From Limiplasma sp036652695 (GTDB taxonomy: Bacteria > Bacillota > Clostridia > Christensenellales > Aristaeellaceae), in contig JAVVVJ010000002.1 of the NCBI GenBank assembly GCA_036652695.1, positions 54,791 through 118,790 of the forward strand: DNA of 64,000 nucleotides. The letters are read 5' to 3'. The position numbers and the translations under genes are program-made. Position 1 is the stretch's first letter. Each line of letters begins with the position of its first letter. Below, one piece after another: positions 7,692 through 16,954 of this stretch. Below the pieces are notes generated by a model. That model saw nothing but the letters and a program-made list of their open reading frames with translations, did no database searches and was not told the origin of the DNA.

Positions 7692-8924
7692 ATGAAAGAA
7701 ATGATTCAGGCAGCGGAAAAACGCTGTCAGCAGCTCTTTGAACAGATTGATGAGATTGCGCTGGCAAACACCGAAAAGGTGCTGAACATCATGCAGAGCC
7801 ATCAAGTGGCGGCTCGCCATTTTGCGCCCACCACCGGCTATGGCTATGACGATGTTGGCCGTGACACGCTTGAGCTGCTTTTTGCTGATTTGTTTGAGGC
7901 AGACGCCGCCATTGTGCGCCCGCAAATCGCTTCTGGCACGCATGCGCTTTCCATGTGCCTGTTCGGGCTGCTTCGTCCGGGCGACGAGCTGATGTACGCA
8001 TCAGACGCACCCTATGACACGTTGGAGGAGGTCATTGGCGTGCGCGGTTGCCCGCCCGGCTCCTTGCGTGAGATGGGCGTAAGCTATGCGCAGGTACCGC
8101 TGAATGCGCAAGGAGAGCTGGATATTCCTGCAATTCGTGCCAAAATGAAGCCCTGCACGCGCGTGGTGGCCGTGCAGCGCAGCCGAGGCTATTCTTCGCG
8201 CCCTAGCCTGCCCCCGCAGGCGGTGAAGCCGCTTGCGGATATGCTACACCGCGAGTTTCCCACCGCCTGCCTCATGGTGGATAATTGCTATGGCGAATTC
8301 GTGTGCGAAAAAGAGCCCACGCAATTTGGCGCAGACGTCTGCGTTGGAAGCCTGATTAAAAACCCGGGGGGTGGATTGGCTCCCACGGGCGGCTATATCG
8401 TTGGCAGACAGGCATTGATTGATCGCGTGAGCTATCGGCTAACAGCCCCCGGCATCGGGCGTGAGGTTGGCAGCTACGCGGGCAGCTATCAGCCGTTTTA
8501 TCAGGGGCTGTTTATCGCGCCGCATGTGGTGGCACAGGCCCTCAAAACAGCTACGCTTGCCGCTGCCATCTTTGATTCGCTCGGTATGAAAACCACTCCG
8601 GCGCTTGGCGAGGCGCGTACGGATATCATTCAGGCGCTGGAGCTTGGCACACCGGAACACTTGATTGCCTTTTGCGAGGGGATTCAGTTGGCTTCGCCAA
8701 TCGACAGCATGGCTGTGCCGGAGCCTTGGGCGATGCCCGGCTACCAGCATCAGGTGATCATGGCGGCGGGCACGTTTGTGAGCGGCGCTTCCATTGAGCT
8801 TAGCGCGGACGCGCCCATGCGCGAGCCGTATACCGTATTTTTGCAGGGCGGGCTTACCTACAGCCACGGCAAGCTTGCGCTTGCGCGCACGCTTGCGCAT
8901 ATGCAAAAAAAAGGCTGCCTGTAA
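7692..8924 (+). CDS. Methionine gamma-lyase family protein (aluminium-resistance/YnbB type)
   Basis: 410-residue fold-type I PLP enzyme of the family often annotated as aluminium resistance protein or YnbB. Typical motifs are HFAPTTGYGYDDVGRDTL, QIASGTHALSMCLFG, SDAPYDTLEEVIG, VQRSRGYSSRPS, and the lysine expected to bind PLP in GSLIKNPGGGLAP. The fold suggests C-S lyase or trans-sulfuration chemistry, but the physiological reaction is not established. The gene stands alone with its own promoter upstream and a terminator downstream. In many Firmicutes the family neighbours miaA-hfq; that is not the case here. Confidence 0.88.
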   Translation: MKEMIQAAEKRCQQLFEQIDEIALANTEKVLNIMQSHQVAARHFAPTTGYGYDDVGRDTLELLFADLFEADAAIVRPQIASGTHALSMCLFGLLRPGDELMYASDAPYDTLEEVIGVRGCPPGSLREMGVSYAQVPLNAQGELDIPAIRAKMKPCTRVVAVQRSRGYSSRPSLPPQAVKPLADMLHREFPTACLMVDNCYGEFVCEKEPTQFGADVCVGSLIKNPGGGLAPTGGYIVGRQALIDRVSYRLTAPGIGREVGSYAGSYQPFYQGLFIAPHVVAQALKTATLAAAIFDSLGMKTTPALGEARTDIIQALELGTPEHLIAFCEGIQLASPIDSMAVPEPWAMPGYQHQVIMAAGTFVSGASIELSADAPMREPYTVFLQGGLTYSHGKLALARTLAHMQKKGCL

Positions 8925-8988
8925 GCCTTTGAACAGGATCAGACGATTCTGTATCTTGTAGAGGAATCAAATTCACAAACGCTTCTTT

Positions 8989-9031
8989 CCCTCCCAGCCG
9001 CTACATATGCTGTTGCTGGGAGGGATTTTTT
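8989..9031 (+). terminator. Rho-independent terminator
   Basis: A perfect 10-bp stem, CCCTCCCAGC (8989-8998) with GCTGGGAGGG (9015-9024), closes a 16-nt loop and is followed by ATTTTTTT. It ends the PLP-enzyme transcript. The GGGAGGG of its right arm resembles a Shine-Dalgarno before TTG 9031, but the stem-plus-U-run structure is the better explanation. Confidence 0.9.
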
Positions 9032-9057
9032 TGAACCGTCAAACCGAAGTAAGGAAC

Positions 9058-9723
9058 ATGAAGCTAAAAGAGGAACGCCTGCTTTTGAGCGAGCGCGAGC
9101 AGGCATGCCCGGAACTGATTGAGTATCCACCCGAGCGCGGCTTTGGCAGACGCTTGCTGCAAACCGACAAGCTCATTCGCAATCTGGCGGTCGTGGGCGG
9201 GCTGCTGCTGACCCTTGTCGCGGTGAAAAATGCGGACACGCCGCAATCGCAGAGCGTCTTTTCAGCGCTTCAGGACAGCGTACACATGGAATGGGATGAA
9301 AGCCTTGGCAAACTGAGCTTTGTTAACAGCTATCTGCCCGAAAGCCTGCAAGCCGTGTGGAGTGAGCGCGAAAGCGTTACGGTGCTCGCGCCCATGGTGG
9401 GCGAAACCGTACACGCTTGGAGCGAGGCAGAACCATATCTGGAGCTGCAAAGCGCCGTGACGGATGTGCGTGTAGCGGCGGATGGCGAAGTGATGAGCAT
9501 TGCCCACGGCATGGGCGAGGAGCGAATCGTGCGCGTGCGCCACGATGACGAAACCGAATCCATTTATGGAAACCTGCTGGTTTGCTATGCGGAGGTGGGC
9601 GACCGCGTGTATGCGGGCGACATCATCGCGCGCGTTCCAGATGACGTGCCGCTTGCCTTTGAGCTGCGCCGGGATGGCCGCTCCATCAATCCCGAGGGGC
9701 TGCTGATGCCGCATAAGGAATGA
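9058..9723 (+). CDS. spoIVFA: SpoIVFA-like membrane protein with degenerate M23 domain
   Basis: 221 residues from ATG 9058: a charged N-terminal cytoplasmic part, one membrane segment (LAVVGGLLLTLVAV, near residue 46-60), then a C-terminal LytM/M23-like domain. The M23 pattern (ADGEVMSIAHGMG...GDRVYAGDIIARV) lacks the zinc-binding histidines of active peptidases, so it is probably structural. In B. subtilis SpoIVFA tethers and regulates the intramembrane protease SpoIVFB at the forespore membrane; the next gene is that protease, which drives this call. The start could also be TTG 9031, but that lies at the end of a terminator hairpin. Confidence 0.75.
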   Translation: MKLKEERLLLSEREQACPELIEYPPERGFGRRLLQTDKLIRNLAVVGGLLLTLVAVKNADTPQSQSVFSALQDSVHMEWDESLGKLSFVNSYLPESLQAVWSERESVTVLAPMVGETVHAWSEAEPYLELQSAVTDVRVAADGEVMSIAHGMGEERIVRVRHDDETESIYGNLLVCYAEVGDRVYAGDIIARVPDDVPLAFELRRDGRSINPEGLLMPHKE

Positions 9724-9734
9724 GTGCGGGCACA

Positions 9735-10562
9735 ATGAAGCTTTCCTTCCGCGTGCACCCCGCCGGATATTGGATGCTGGCGGCGGCGCTGTTCTTTGGA
9801 CACGCGGAGCTGGTGCTGGCCGCGCTGCTCGCGCTTGCGTGGCACGAGGGCGCACACCTGTTGGCCATGGCGCTTTCGGGCGTGAAGCGCTGCCGGATTG
9901 AGCTTACTCCCTTTGGCGGCGTGGCAGACGCTGCGGACTTTGAACGCCTTTCGCCGGGCAAACAGGCATTCATTGCGCTGGCGGGCGTATGCATGAGCGC
10001 GCTTGGCGGGTTTGTGTGCATGCGCCTTCTGCCGCGCGAGCCGTTTTGGATCGCCTTTGGAAACACTCATTTTTCGCTGGCGCTGCTCAACGCGCTGCCC
10101 GTATGGCCGTTGGATGGCGCTCGTGCGCTGTATGCCGCCGCCGCGTGCTTTGGCGTGCAAACCGCGTTCAGGCGGGTCATGCGCTGGCTTGCCTATGCGT
10201 TTGCGGCTCTGCTTCTTGCGCTTGGGCTATACGGCGTATGGCACGGGCATATGAATGCCTCGCTGTTTTTGCTTGCGCCCTACCTGTGCTACGCGGCGCG
10301 CGAAAGCACGCTCGGGCTTGGGGTACGGCATATGCAACGGGCGCAGGACGCGCAGGGAAAGCTGAGCGTCCGCGTACCCGTGCTGCCCATACGCGCCATC
10401 GCCGCCGCAAAGGAGCCATCGGCGCTGGAGCTTACACGCCTCATGTCCCAAATGCCCTGTGAAAAGTATCATCTGCTGTGCATCATCAACACCGAAAGCG
10501 GAAAAATTGAAAATGTGCTTACAGAGCATGATCTGGCACGAAAGTTGTTCTCTCATACGTAA
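9735..10562 (+). CDS. spoIVFB: SpoIVFB-like M50 (site-2) intramembrane metalloprotease
   Basis: About 275 residues, multi-spanning. The zinc-binding HEGAH motif is at residues 37-41 within a membrane segment, and the second motif LLNALPVWPLDGARAL supplies the zinc-ligand aspartate. The C-terminal LTRLMSQMPCEKYHLLCIIN segment resembles the CBS part of SpoIVFB. In sporulating bacteria it cleaves pro-sigma-K. ATG 9735 aligns best with SpoIVFB N termini (MKLSFRVHP); ATG 9720, overlapping the spoIVFA stop, is an alternative that would add 5 residues. The overlap or close spacing with spoIVFA indicates one operon. Confidence 0.85.
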   Translation: MKLSFRVHPAGYWMLAAALFFGHAELVLAALLALAWHEGAHLLAMALSGVKRCRIELTPFGGVADAADFERLSPGKQAFIALAGVCMSALGGFVCMRLLPREPFWIAFGNTHFSLALLNALPVWPLDGARALYAAAACFGVQTAFRRVMRWLAYAFAALLLALGLYGVWHGHMNASLFLLAPYLCYAARESTLGLGVRHMQRAQDAQGKLSVRVPVLPIRAIAAAKEPSALELTRLMSQMPCEKYHLLCIINTESGKIENVLTEHDLARKLFSHT

Positions 10563-10598
10563 TATTCAAGAATAACATGATTTGGATGATCATTTGAA

Positions 10599-10627
10599 TA
10601 GACAAAGACGTCGAATTATGATACAAT
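10599..10627 (+). promoter_or_regulatory. Sigma-A type promoter of the SpoIID/SH3 gene
   Basis: The -35 element TAGACA (10599-10604), a 17-nt spacer and the -10 element TACAAT (10622-10627) lie about 50 nt before the start codon. A strong AAAGGGGGA ribosome binding site follows at about 10661-10669. Confidence 0.6.
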
Positions 10628-10677
10628 TCAAATAGTTACGAAAGTATTACGCAACGAACAAAGGGGGACGCTATTCC

Positions 10678-13600
10678 ATGCCAAAGCACACCGCGAGGAA
10701 TGTACGAAAGATAGCTGTCACCTTGCTGATGATTTTCTGCCTGCTAAGCCCAAGCCTTTGCACGGCCTTTGCCACTTCCCTTGAAACGGTACAGGTGCTG
10801 TCCGCACCGCTCACCACCCGCTCCAATGCCACAAACGGCATGGTACGGGTCTATCTTTCGTCCCTGGGTAACCCCGGCACGCTGAACCTGACGGTGGCCG
10901 GCAGCTACAGCATTAACGGAAATACCTCGCAAGCCCTGTCCAGCGGTAGTGCGTTGACGGTTGGCTTTAGCAGCTCCACGGGCGCGATCACGCTCACCCA
11001 TAACGGCGTGAAAACCAATATGGGCACCTACTTTGCTTTACGCCGTCACAGCGCCACTGGCACAAACGGCATCAAGATCAGCCAAGCGAAGGAGAGCGGA
11101 AATCCCTACCCGGGCGATCTTTCTTTTCAAGCGGTCAAGCAGTCCGGCGGCGGGTATAAGCTGTATACGGTGGCGCATATCTATATTGAGAATTATCTAT
11201 ATGGCGTACTGCCCTATGAAATGGGCAACTCCACCAACATCGAGGCGCTCAAGGCGCAGGCAGTCGCTGCGCGCACCTATACCGTGCGCATGATGCAGAA
11301 CCGCAGCTCTGGTTATTATGACGTGGTGGATACCACAAACGATCAGGTCTACAGGGGCACCCCCAGCGGAAATTCCAACTGTGTAACCGCCGTGGACGCG
11401 ACCAAGGGCATTGTGCTCATGTATGGCTCCAATTACATTACCACCTATTATTCCGCAAGCAACGGCGGGCAAACGGAATCCCTCTCAAACGCGTGGGGGC
11501 AGAGCAACAACGGCTACCTCATTGTGAAGGATGACCCCTTTGATTATGCCAATCCAAGCTCCACCGTTAAAAAAACCACGGTTTCCGCCAATTTGACCAG
11601 CGGTTCCAACAACGCCGCTCTTCTTTCGTTGCTGAAAACAAAGGCGGTCAATGCGCTCAAGCAAAGCGGTTATGCCGCCACCACCGCCAATACAACGCTT
11701 CAAACGCTGAAGAGCGTTACGCCGCATACGCCCAAATTCGGTGCGCCAAGCCGTTTGTACACCAAAATGGATTTTACCATCCTCGCAAGCACCCTATCCT
11801 CCGGCGGTTCTAGCACAACCGCTACCGTGACGGTCACCTGCGATATTTTCAGCGAGCTGGAAGGCATGCTCTCCATGAGCATCCAATCCTCCAAAAATGA
11901 GCTGTGGAACGTTGGAAAAAACGGAACATCCTTTGTGCTTCAAGCGCGCCGATATGGCCACGGTTTGGGCATGAGCCAGCGCGGAGCGATGTACATGGCA
12001 AAGCTTGGCTATCGCTATGATGAAATTCTTGGTTTCTACTATACCGATTGCAAGCGTGTGCAGCACAGTTTTACCAATACCATTTTGAACGCAGGTTCCG
12101 GGGATACCATCACCAATGTGGAGGATCCTGCGGAAATTCCGCAGGAGGATGGCACGGCCTGCAAGGGCACCGTCAAGCTTGTAAACGCCAGCGCAACGCT
12201 CGCCATACGCACCAGCCGAGCCACGGATGCAAGCATCGTGGGCACAGCTGGCAACGGCGCGATGGTCAACGTTCTTACAAACGATGGCACATGGTGCTTC
12301 ATCCAATATGGCAGTCTCAAGGGCTATGTGCCCACCAACGCGTTGCGCATCACGGGCACGCCCAACGGGCAGGAGGACGCGCCGAGCGTGATTTCCGGCT
12401 TTGCCACCGTGACCGCGAACGATTATGTGAACCTCCGCTCCGCAGGCAGCATGGATGCATCGGTGCTGAGCACCGCGCCAAAGGGCGCTATACTCACGGT
12501 GTTCAGTGTATCTGGCGCTTGGGCGCATGTGCAGTATTGCGCCACCACGGCCTACGTACACACCAATTTTCTCTCCATTTCGAGCAGTTACCCATCCGGC
12601 GTTGTATCCTCTGGCAGCGCAACGGCTACCGTGAGTGCGGAGGAAGGCATCAACGAGGTCAGCCTCCGCGCGTCCGCCTCCACAAACGCCGCCGTGATCC
12701 TATCCATCCCAGTAGGCGCAGAGGTTAGCGTGTCATCGGATGATGGCTCGTGGAGCGTGGTTGTATATCAAGGAACCAACGGCTATCTTCTTTCCGCAAA
12801 CCTGTCCTACAGCGGCGAAAGCCTAGACCCCAACCAGCCCAATGAGGGTGGCGGAACGGACGGGGGCGGCACGGACGGGGGCGGCACAGAGCCGCCAGCA
12901 CCCGGAACAGAGACGAAGGCAATTGTCACCACGGAGAGCGGCTCGCTCAACATGCGTGCTGAACCCAAGGCGGGCAGCCTAGTTGTAACGACCATTCCGC
13001 GCGGCACGGAGGTTTTGGTAACCTCTATCGGCGAGGCATGGTGCGGCGTGCGCTACAATGGCTATACCGGCTATGTGATGGCAAGCTTCCTCACCTATTC
13101 CGGGGATACCATAACGCCTCCGACAACACCTCCCGATCTGCCGCAGGGCGAAAATATCGCTCATGTGACCACCCAAAGCGGTTCGCTTAACCTGCGTGCA
13201 GAGCCACGCGCGGGTAGCCAAATTCTGCGCACCATTCCCCGCAATGCCACCGTAACGGTGCTCGCGCGGGGAGCGGAATGGTGCGGCGTAAGCTATGAAA
13301 ACAACGTTGGCTATGTGATGAGCGCGTTTTTGACCTTTGATGCTACCAATGGCGAGGGCGAAAGCCCCGGTGAAGGCGATAGCTCCACAGAGCCAGGCCA
13401 GCCAACCGACCCGCCCGCCGGAAATGACCCGGACGAGCCCATCACCCCGGATACCGGCGGCGAAAATACGCTGTATGCCACCGTTACCACGGTATCCGGA
13501 GCGCTGAACCTGCGTATCAGCCCAATGCCCGGCAGTGATGTTCTGGCTAGAATTCCCAAGGGAACGACCGTCGTGATTGATGAAAAGCTCGCCGCATGGA

Positions 13601-14817
13601 GCAAAACAAGCTATGCAGGGCAAACGGGCTATGTGATGAACACCTTCCTCACCTTTCGGCAAGGAAAGCCGGAGGAGAGCGTAGGCGGCGATACGGCGGT
13701 TGTTACTACGGTGTCTGGATCGCTTAACCTGCGCGCGGAGCCAAGCGCAAATGCGGGCTTGCTCATGCGCATTCCCCAGCATGCAACCGTAAGTGTGCAG
13801 CAGCGTGGTGATAGCTGGTGCTATATAGGGTATGGCGGCACATACGGCTATGCGATGACCCGGTTTTTAACATTTAGCAGCATGAGCGCCGATTTTGCCG
13901 TACCGCTGCCTGACGACGCGGCGAAGAATGCTGACGATGGTACGGAAGAACCCGGCGGCGCGGCGGATACGCCTGCTGAGCCCACCAGCGCGCCAAGCGA
14001 ACCGCCAGCCGTAGAAACCGCCTATGTTCATACCGAGTCCGGCTTGCTCAACCTGCGCGCTGAGCCGCAGGAAAACGGTCAGCTCCTTACAACCATTCCG
14101 CAAAACGCAGCAGTCACGCTGCTGGCGTATGGCGAAAGCTGGTGCGAGGTGCGTTACGACGCGCATACCGGCTATGCGATGACACGTTTCCTTCGCTTTG
14201 AGGCACCGGCGATCACCGAGCCGCCTACGCAGGAGAGCGACGAAACGGAGCAAGCGGAGACAGACCCAGCGGCAGCGTGGGTGCTCACGTCCTCAGGCTC
14301 GCTCAACCTGCGCCAAAGCCCGGATGGAAACGCGCAGGTGCTCGCCAACATTCCGCGCCTCGCGCAGGTGCTGTTGTTCAGTGAGAGCAACGGCTGGAGC
14401 TATTTGCAGTATCAGGGCACAAGCGGCTATGTAATGTCGAAGTTTCTAACGCGCGAAAACCCCAATAGCACGCAGACGCCAAGCGGCTCAAATGGCGAGC
14501 AGGGCGACGAAAAGCCCCCCATGCCCGCAAAGCCAGACAACGGCACGCAGGGGGATGTGAGTGAGGAGAGCGGCATCACGCTTGACGTTACCTTGCGTGC
14601 GCCGGATCAGGCGACCTTTGCGCTGGCAAAGCCCGCCGATGTGCAAACGGAGCAGCCGATTTGGCCGGAATGTGCGGAGCGCGGAGAGGCGCTTGCGCGT
14701 GTGCCGCGCGGTGAAAAAGTAGAAATCATTTTGATAGGCGATTTTTGGTGCCTCATACAATATCAGGACGTGCAGGCCTACTGCTTGCGCGATGCATTGA
14801 GCGTGATCAGCGAATGA
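10678..14817 (+). CDS. Secreted SpoIID/LytB-domain protein with about ten SH3b repeats
   Basis: 1379 residues. A signal peptide (residues about 10-32, VTLLMIFCLLSPSLCTAFA) is followed by a SpoIID/LytB domain (about 100-470) with the catalytic-type glutamate at residue 181 in YLYGVLPYEMG and the family stretches ALKAQAVAARTY and YYSASNGGQTES. Then come bacterial SH3 repeats starting near residues 498, 575, 645, 748, 828, 932, 1006, 1114 and 1200, plus a divergent tenth at the C terminus. They are linked by Pro/Glu/Gly-rich spacers. SpoIID is a lytic transglycosylase acting on denuded peptidoglycan; SH3b repeats bind cell wall. It probably remodels cell wall or cortex outside the membrane. Its length is about four times that of B. 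subtilis SpoIID. Confidence 0.88.
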   Translation: MPKHTARNVRKIAVTLLMIFCLLSPSLCTAFATSLETVQVLSAPLTTRSNATNGMVRVYLSSLGNPGTLNLTVAGSYSINGNTSQALSSGSALTVGFSSSTGAITLTHNGVKTNMGTYFALRRHSATGTNGIKISQAKESGNPYPGDLSFQAVKQSGGGYKLYTVAHIYIENYLYGVLPYEMGNSTNIEALKAQAVAARTYTVRMMQNRSSGYYDVVDTTNDQVYRGTPSGNSNCVTAVDATKGIVLMYGSNYITTYYSASNGGQTESLSNAWGQSNNGYLIVKDDPFDYANPSSTVKKTTVSANLTSGSNNAALLSLLKTKAVNALKQSGYAATTANTTLQTLKSVTPHTPKFGAPSRLYTKMDFTILASTLSSGGSSTTATVTVTCDIFSELEGMLSMSIQSSKNELWNVGKNGTSFVLQARRYGHGLGMSQRGAMYMAKLGYRYDEILGFYYTDCKRVQHSFTNTILNAGSGDTITNVEDPAEIPQEDGTACKGTVKLVNASATLAIRTSRATDASIVGTAGNGAMVNVLTNDGTWCFIQYGSLKGYVPTNALRITGTPNGQEDAPSVISGFATVTANDYVNLRSAGSMDASVLSTAPKGAILTVFSVSGAWAHVQYCATTAYVHTNFLSISSSYPSGVVSSGSATATVSAEEGINEVSLRASASTNAAVILSIPVGAEVSVSSDDGSWSVVVYQGTNGYLLSANLSYSGESLDPNQPNEGGGTDGGGTDGGGTEPPAPGTETKAIVTTESGSLNMRAEPKAGSLVVTTIPRGTEVLVTSIGEAWCGVRYNGYTGYVMASFLTYSGDTITPPTTPPDLPQGENIAHVTTQSGSLNLRAEPRAGSQILRTIPRNATVTVLARGAEWCGVSYENNVGYVMSAFLTFDATNGEGESPGEGDSSTEPGQPTDPPAGNDPDEPITPDTGGENTLYATVTTVSGALNLRISPMPGSDVLARIPKGTTVVIDEKLAAWSKTSYAGQTGYVMNTFLTFRQGKPEESVGGDTAVVTTVSGSLNLRAEPSANAGLLMRIPQHATVSVQQRGDSWCYIGYGGTYGYAMTRFLTFSSMSADFAVPLPDDAAKNADDGTEEPGGAADTPAEPTSAPSEPPAVETAYVHTESGLLNLRAEPQENGQLLTTIPQNAAVTLLAYGESWCEVRYDAHTGYAMTRFLRFEAPAITEPPTQESDETEQAETDPAAAWVLTSSGSLNLRQSPDGNAQVLANIPRLAQVLLFSESNGWSYLQYQGTSGYVMSKFLTRENPNSTQTPSGSNGEQGDEKPPMPAKPDNGTQGDVSEESGITLDVTLRAPDQATFALAKPADVQTEQPIWPECAERGEALARVPRGEKVEIILIGDFWCLIQYQDVQAYCLRDALSVISE

Positions 14818-15557
14818 ACGAGAAATGGGCGAAACCGCATGAGCGTGTGGACGATTTGCAGCTTGGTGGGCTGCGCGTGCTACAAAACCCCAGCGCCTTT
14901 TGCTTTGGCATGGACGCCGTGCTCCTCGCGGATTTTGTGCGGCTGAGGCCGCGCGACCGCGTGGTGGATTTTGGCACTGGCACGGGGATACTGCCGCTGC
15001 TTTTGAGCCATAAGGAGCCGACCGCCACCTTTGACGCATTGGAAATTCAATCGGACATGGCAGACATGGCCGTTCGAAGCGTGCGTATGAACGGGTTGGA
15101 GGCGCGTGTGCGCGTACATGAGGCAGATTTGCGCAATGCGGCAGAGCTGCTTGGTCGCCTCAGCATGAGCGCGGCTGTCTGCAACCCGCCCTACGGAAAG
15201 CAAGGCGGTTGCATCGAAAGCGAAACAAAGGGCGTACTCATCGCTCGGCATGAAACGAATTGCGATATCGAGGATATTGCGCAAGCCTGCGCGGCAGTGC
15301 TGCGTCACCATGGCAGGCTTGCGATGGTCTTTCCCGCACAGCGGATGCTGGAGCTATGCGACGCCCTGCGCAAGGCGCGGCTTGAGCCAAAGCGCATGCG
15401 GATGGTCTGCTCCAAGCGTGACCGCCCTCCCTACATTTTGCTTGTGGAGGCGGTCAAGAATGCAAAGCCCGCGCTTCTATGGGAGCCGCCGCTGGTGGTT
15501 TACCATGCGGACGGCAGTGAAACGGAAGAAATCCATCGCATCTATCACCGCGCATGA
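14814..15557 (+). CDS. trmN6: tRNA1(Val) adenine-N6-methyltransferase-like protein (TrmN6/YfiC family)
   Basis: 247 residues with a class I SAM-binding fold: VVDFGTGTGILPLLL (motif I), ALEIQSDMADMA (motif II) and the adenine-N6-methylase signature CNPPYG. The N-terminal DDLQLGGLRVLQNP...FGMDAVLLADF is typical of YfiC/TrmN6 proteins of Firmicutes. The expected role is methylation of A37 of tRNA-Val or another N6-adenine target. The ATG at 14814 overlaps the stop of the preceding gene (ATGA). The 3' end overlaps the convergent flippase gene by 13 nt. Confidence 0.85.
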   Translation: MNEKWAKPHERVDDLQLGGLRVLQNPSAFCFGMDAVLLADFVRLRPRDRVVDFGTGTGILPLLLSHKEPTATFDALEIQSDMADMAVRSVRMNGLEARVRVHEADLRNAAELLGRLSMSAAVCNPPYGKQGGCIESETKGVLIARHETNCDIEDIAQACAAVLRHHGRLAMVFPAQRMLELCDALRKARLEPKRMRMVCSKRDRPPYILLVEAVKNAKPALLWEPPLVVYHADGSETEEIHRIYHRA

Positions 15558-16831
15558 AGGCGCTCTCGCCGCCAATAGCAAAGTACGCCTACATTCCATA
15601 GCAGCAGCGCTGCCTGACCCAATGCCTGCGCAAGGATGACGCCATACAGCCGATAGGACGGATTTGCCGTCAGCACATAGGTCAACGCGAGCGTAGCCGC
15701 AGAAATCGCCAGCGTTCCAATCATGGAACGCTGCTGTTGACCCAGCGCCGCAATCACGCCGCCGCTCATATGGCACAAGGCAAACAGCGCCGCTAGCGGC
15801 GCGCAGACGCGGAATAGCTCCGCAAGCTCCGCCATGCGGTATACTTGGATAGCCAAAACAGGAGCGGCAAGGTAGATCGCCGCGCCGCATAGACCAGCAA
15901 CAGGCAGGCTAGAGCCAAAGCACATCAGCAAAAGCCTGCGCAGCTCATGCAGGTCATCCTCAGCTTTGGCAAGCCTTGGCAACGCAACCATCGAAAGCGC
16001 GCTTGTAAAGATGCAGGGCAGCATTAAAATGGGCATCACCATGCCGTTGAGCATGCCCAAGCGTGCGGTTGACTCGGCCATCGAAAGGCCAGTCGCTTGC
16101 AGCCGGAGCGGAATCATGATGGCTGTGAGGGAGCGGAGCAAGGTGTTGACCAGCCGCGTGAGCGTTGTTGGCAAAGCAAGCTCCAGCACAGGTCTGCGCC
16201 ATGCGCGCCCCGCGCGGAGGTTTGCCAGCGGAACGCGCACCACAGCCAACACAAACACAAGTCCAAGCAGCTCCGCAAGCATCGTGGCGGCTACGGGGAT
16301 GGCCGCTAGCCATGGCGCGGTCAGCTTGCGTAGCGCATACAAAAGCCCAAGCGATATCAGCAGCCGCGCCGCCTGCTCCAGCAGCTCTGAAAGCGCGGGC
16401 ACGCGGCTTAGCTCCAAGCCATAGCAGTATCCGTTGAACGATGCGGAATAGCCGAGAATCAAAATACACGGCGCAGTGAACCAAAGCGAGGGCAGCACGC
16501 GCACATCGCCCATCCAGCGCGCTACGAAAGGCGATAGCAGCAGCAGCGCCGGAATCAGCGCCGCGGAGGCGATCCGCACAAGCGTTATGCCCGCCAGCAG
16601 CGGCTTTTGCTTATCGTGCGCCGCCGCCTTCGCCGTTATGCGGCTGATGGCGAAGGGAAGCCCGGAGGTGAGCGGGGCAATCGCCAGCATATGCACGCCC
16701 TGCGCAAGCTCCGCAATGCCCATGACCTCCGCCCCCAGCAAGCGCGATAAAAGCACCCGAAGCACAAGCCCGAGTGCGCGCACCACGGCATTCACCGCTG
16801 TTAAAAAGATGGTCTGCCGTTTTGCCGTCAT
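15545..16831 (-). CDS. spoVB: SpoVB-like polysaccharide/lipid II flippase (MOP superfamily)
   Basis: 428 residues, almost entirely hydrophobic, with about 12-14 predicted membrane segments. The N-terminal pattern KRQTIFLTAVNAVVRALGLVLRVLL...LGAEVMGIAELAQ is typical of SpoVB/MurJ-type exporters in the MOP superfamily. SpoVB is needed for cortex assembly during sporulation, moving lipid-linked precursors across the membrane. The function is inferred from family only; other members export polysaccharide units. The gene diverges from comEB over a 114-bp region with a promoter for comEB. Confidence 0.82.
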   Translation of the reverse strand: MTAKRQTIFLTAVNAVVRALGLVLRVLLSRLLGAEVMGIAELAQGVHMLAIAPLTSGLPFAISRITAKAAAHDKQKPLLAGITLVRIASAALIPALLLLSPFVARWMGDVRVLPSLWFTAPCILILGYSASFNGYCYGLELSRVPALSELLEQAARLLISLGLLYALRKLTAPWLAAIPVAATMLAELLGLVFVLAVVRVPLANLRAGRAWRRPVLELALPTTLTRLVNTLLRSLTAIMIPLRLQATGLSMAESTARLGMLNGMVMPILMLPCIFTSALSMVALPRLAKAEDDLHELRRLLLMCFGSSLPVAGLCGAAIYLAAPVLAIQVYRMAELAELFRVCAPLAALFALCHMSGGVIAALGQQQRSMIGTLAISAATLALTYVLTANPSYRLYGVILAQALGQAALLLWNVGVLCYWRRERLHAR

Positions 16832-16896
16832 TACCGCCTCGCCTCCATGAGGGAAGGTATGACGGGCTGAACGGAAGTATTAACACAACATTTTGA

Positions 16897-16926
16897 TTGA
16901 CACGGCGCAATGCGGCGCGGTATGAT
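16897..16926 (+). promoter_or_regulatory. Sigma-A type promoter of the dCMP deaminase gene
   Basis: A consensus -35 TTGACA (16897-16902) and a -10 TATGAT (16921-16926) are separated by 18 nt, about 30 nt before the coding region. Confidence 0.7.
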
Positions 16927-16954
16927 GACAGGAACATAGAAGGGCGTGAGCACG

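Noticed and set aside
9018..9033. GGGAGGG plus TTG as the start of spoIVFA
   Set aside because: The GGGAGGG is the right arm of a perfect terminator stem followed by a U-run; ATG 9058 is preferred, though not proven.
12919..14450. Repeated DNA blocks resembling a repeat array
   Set aside because: These are the coding units for SH3b protein repeats; they are about 180-330 nt apart, in frame, and diverged, so not CRISPR or satellite repeats.
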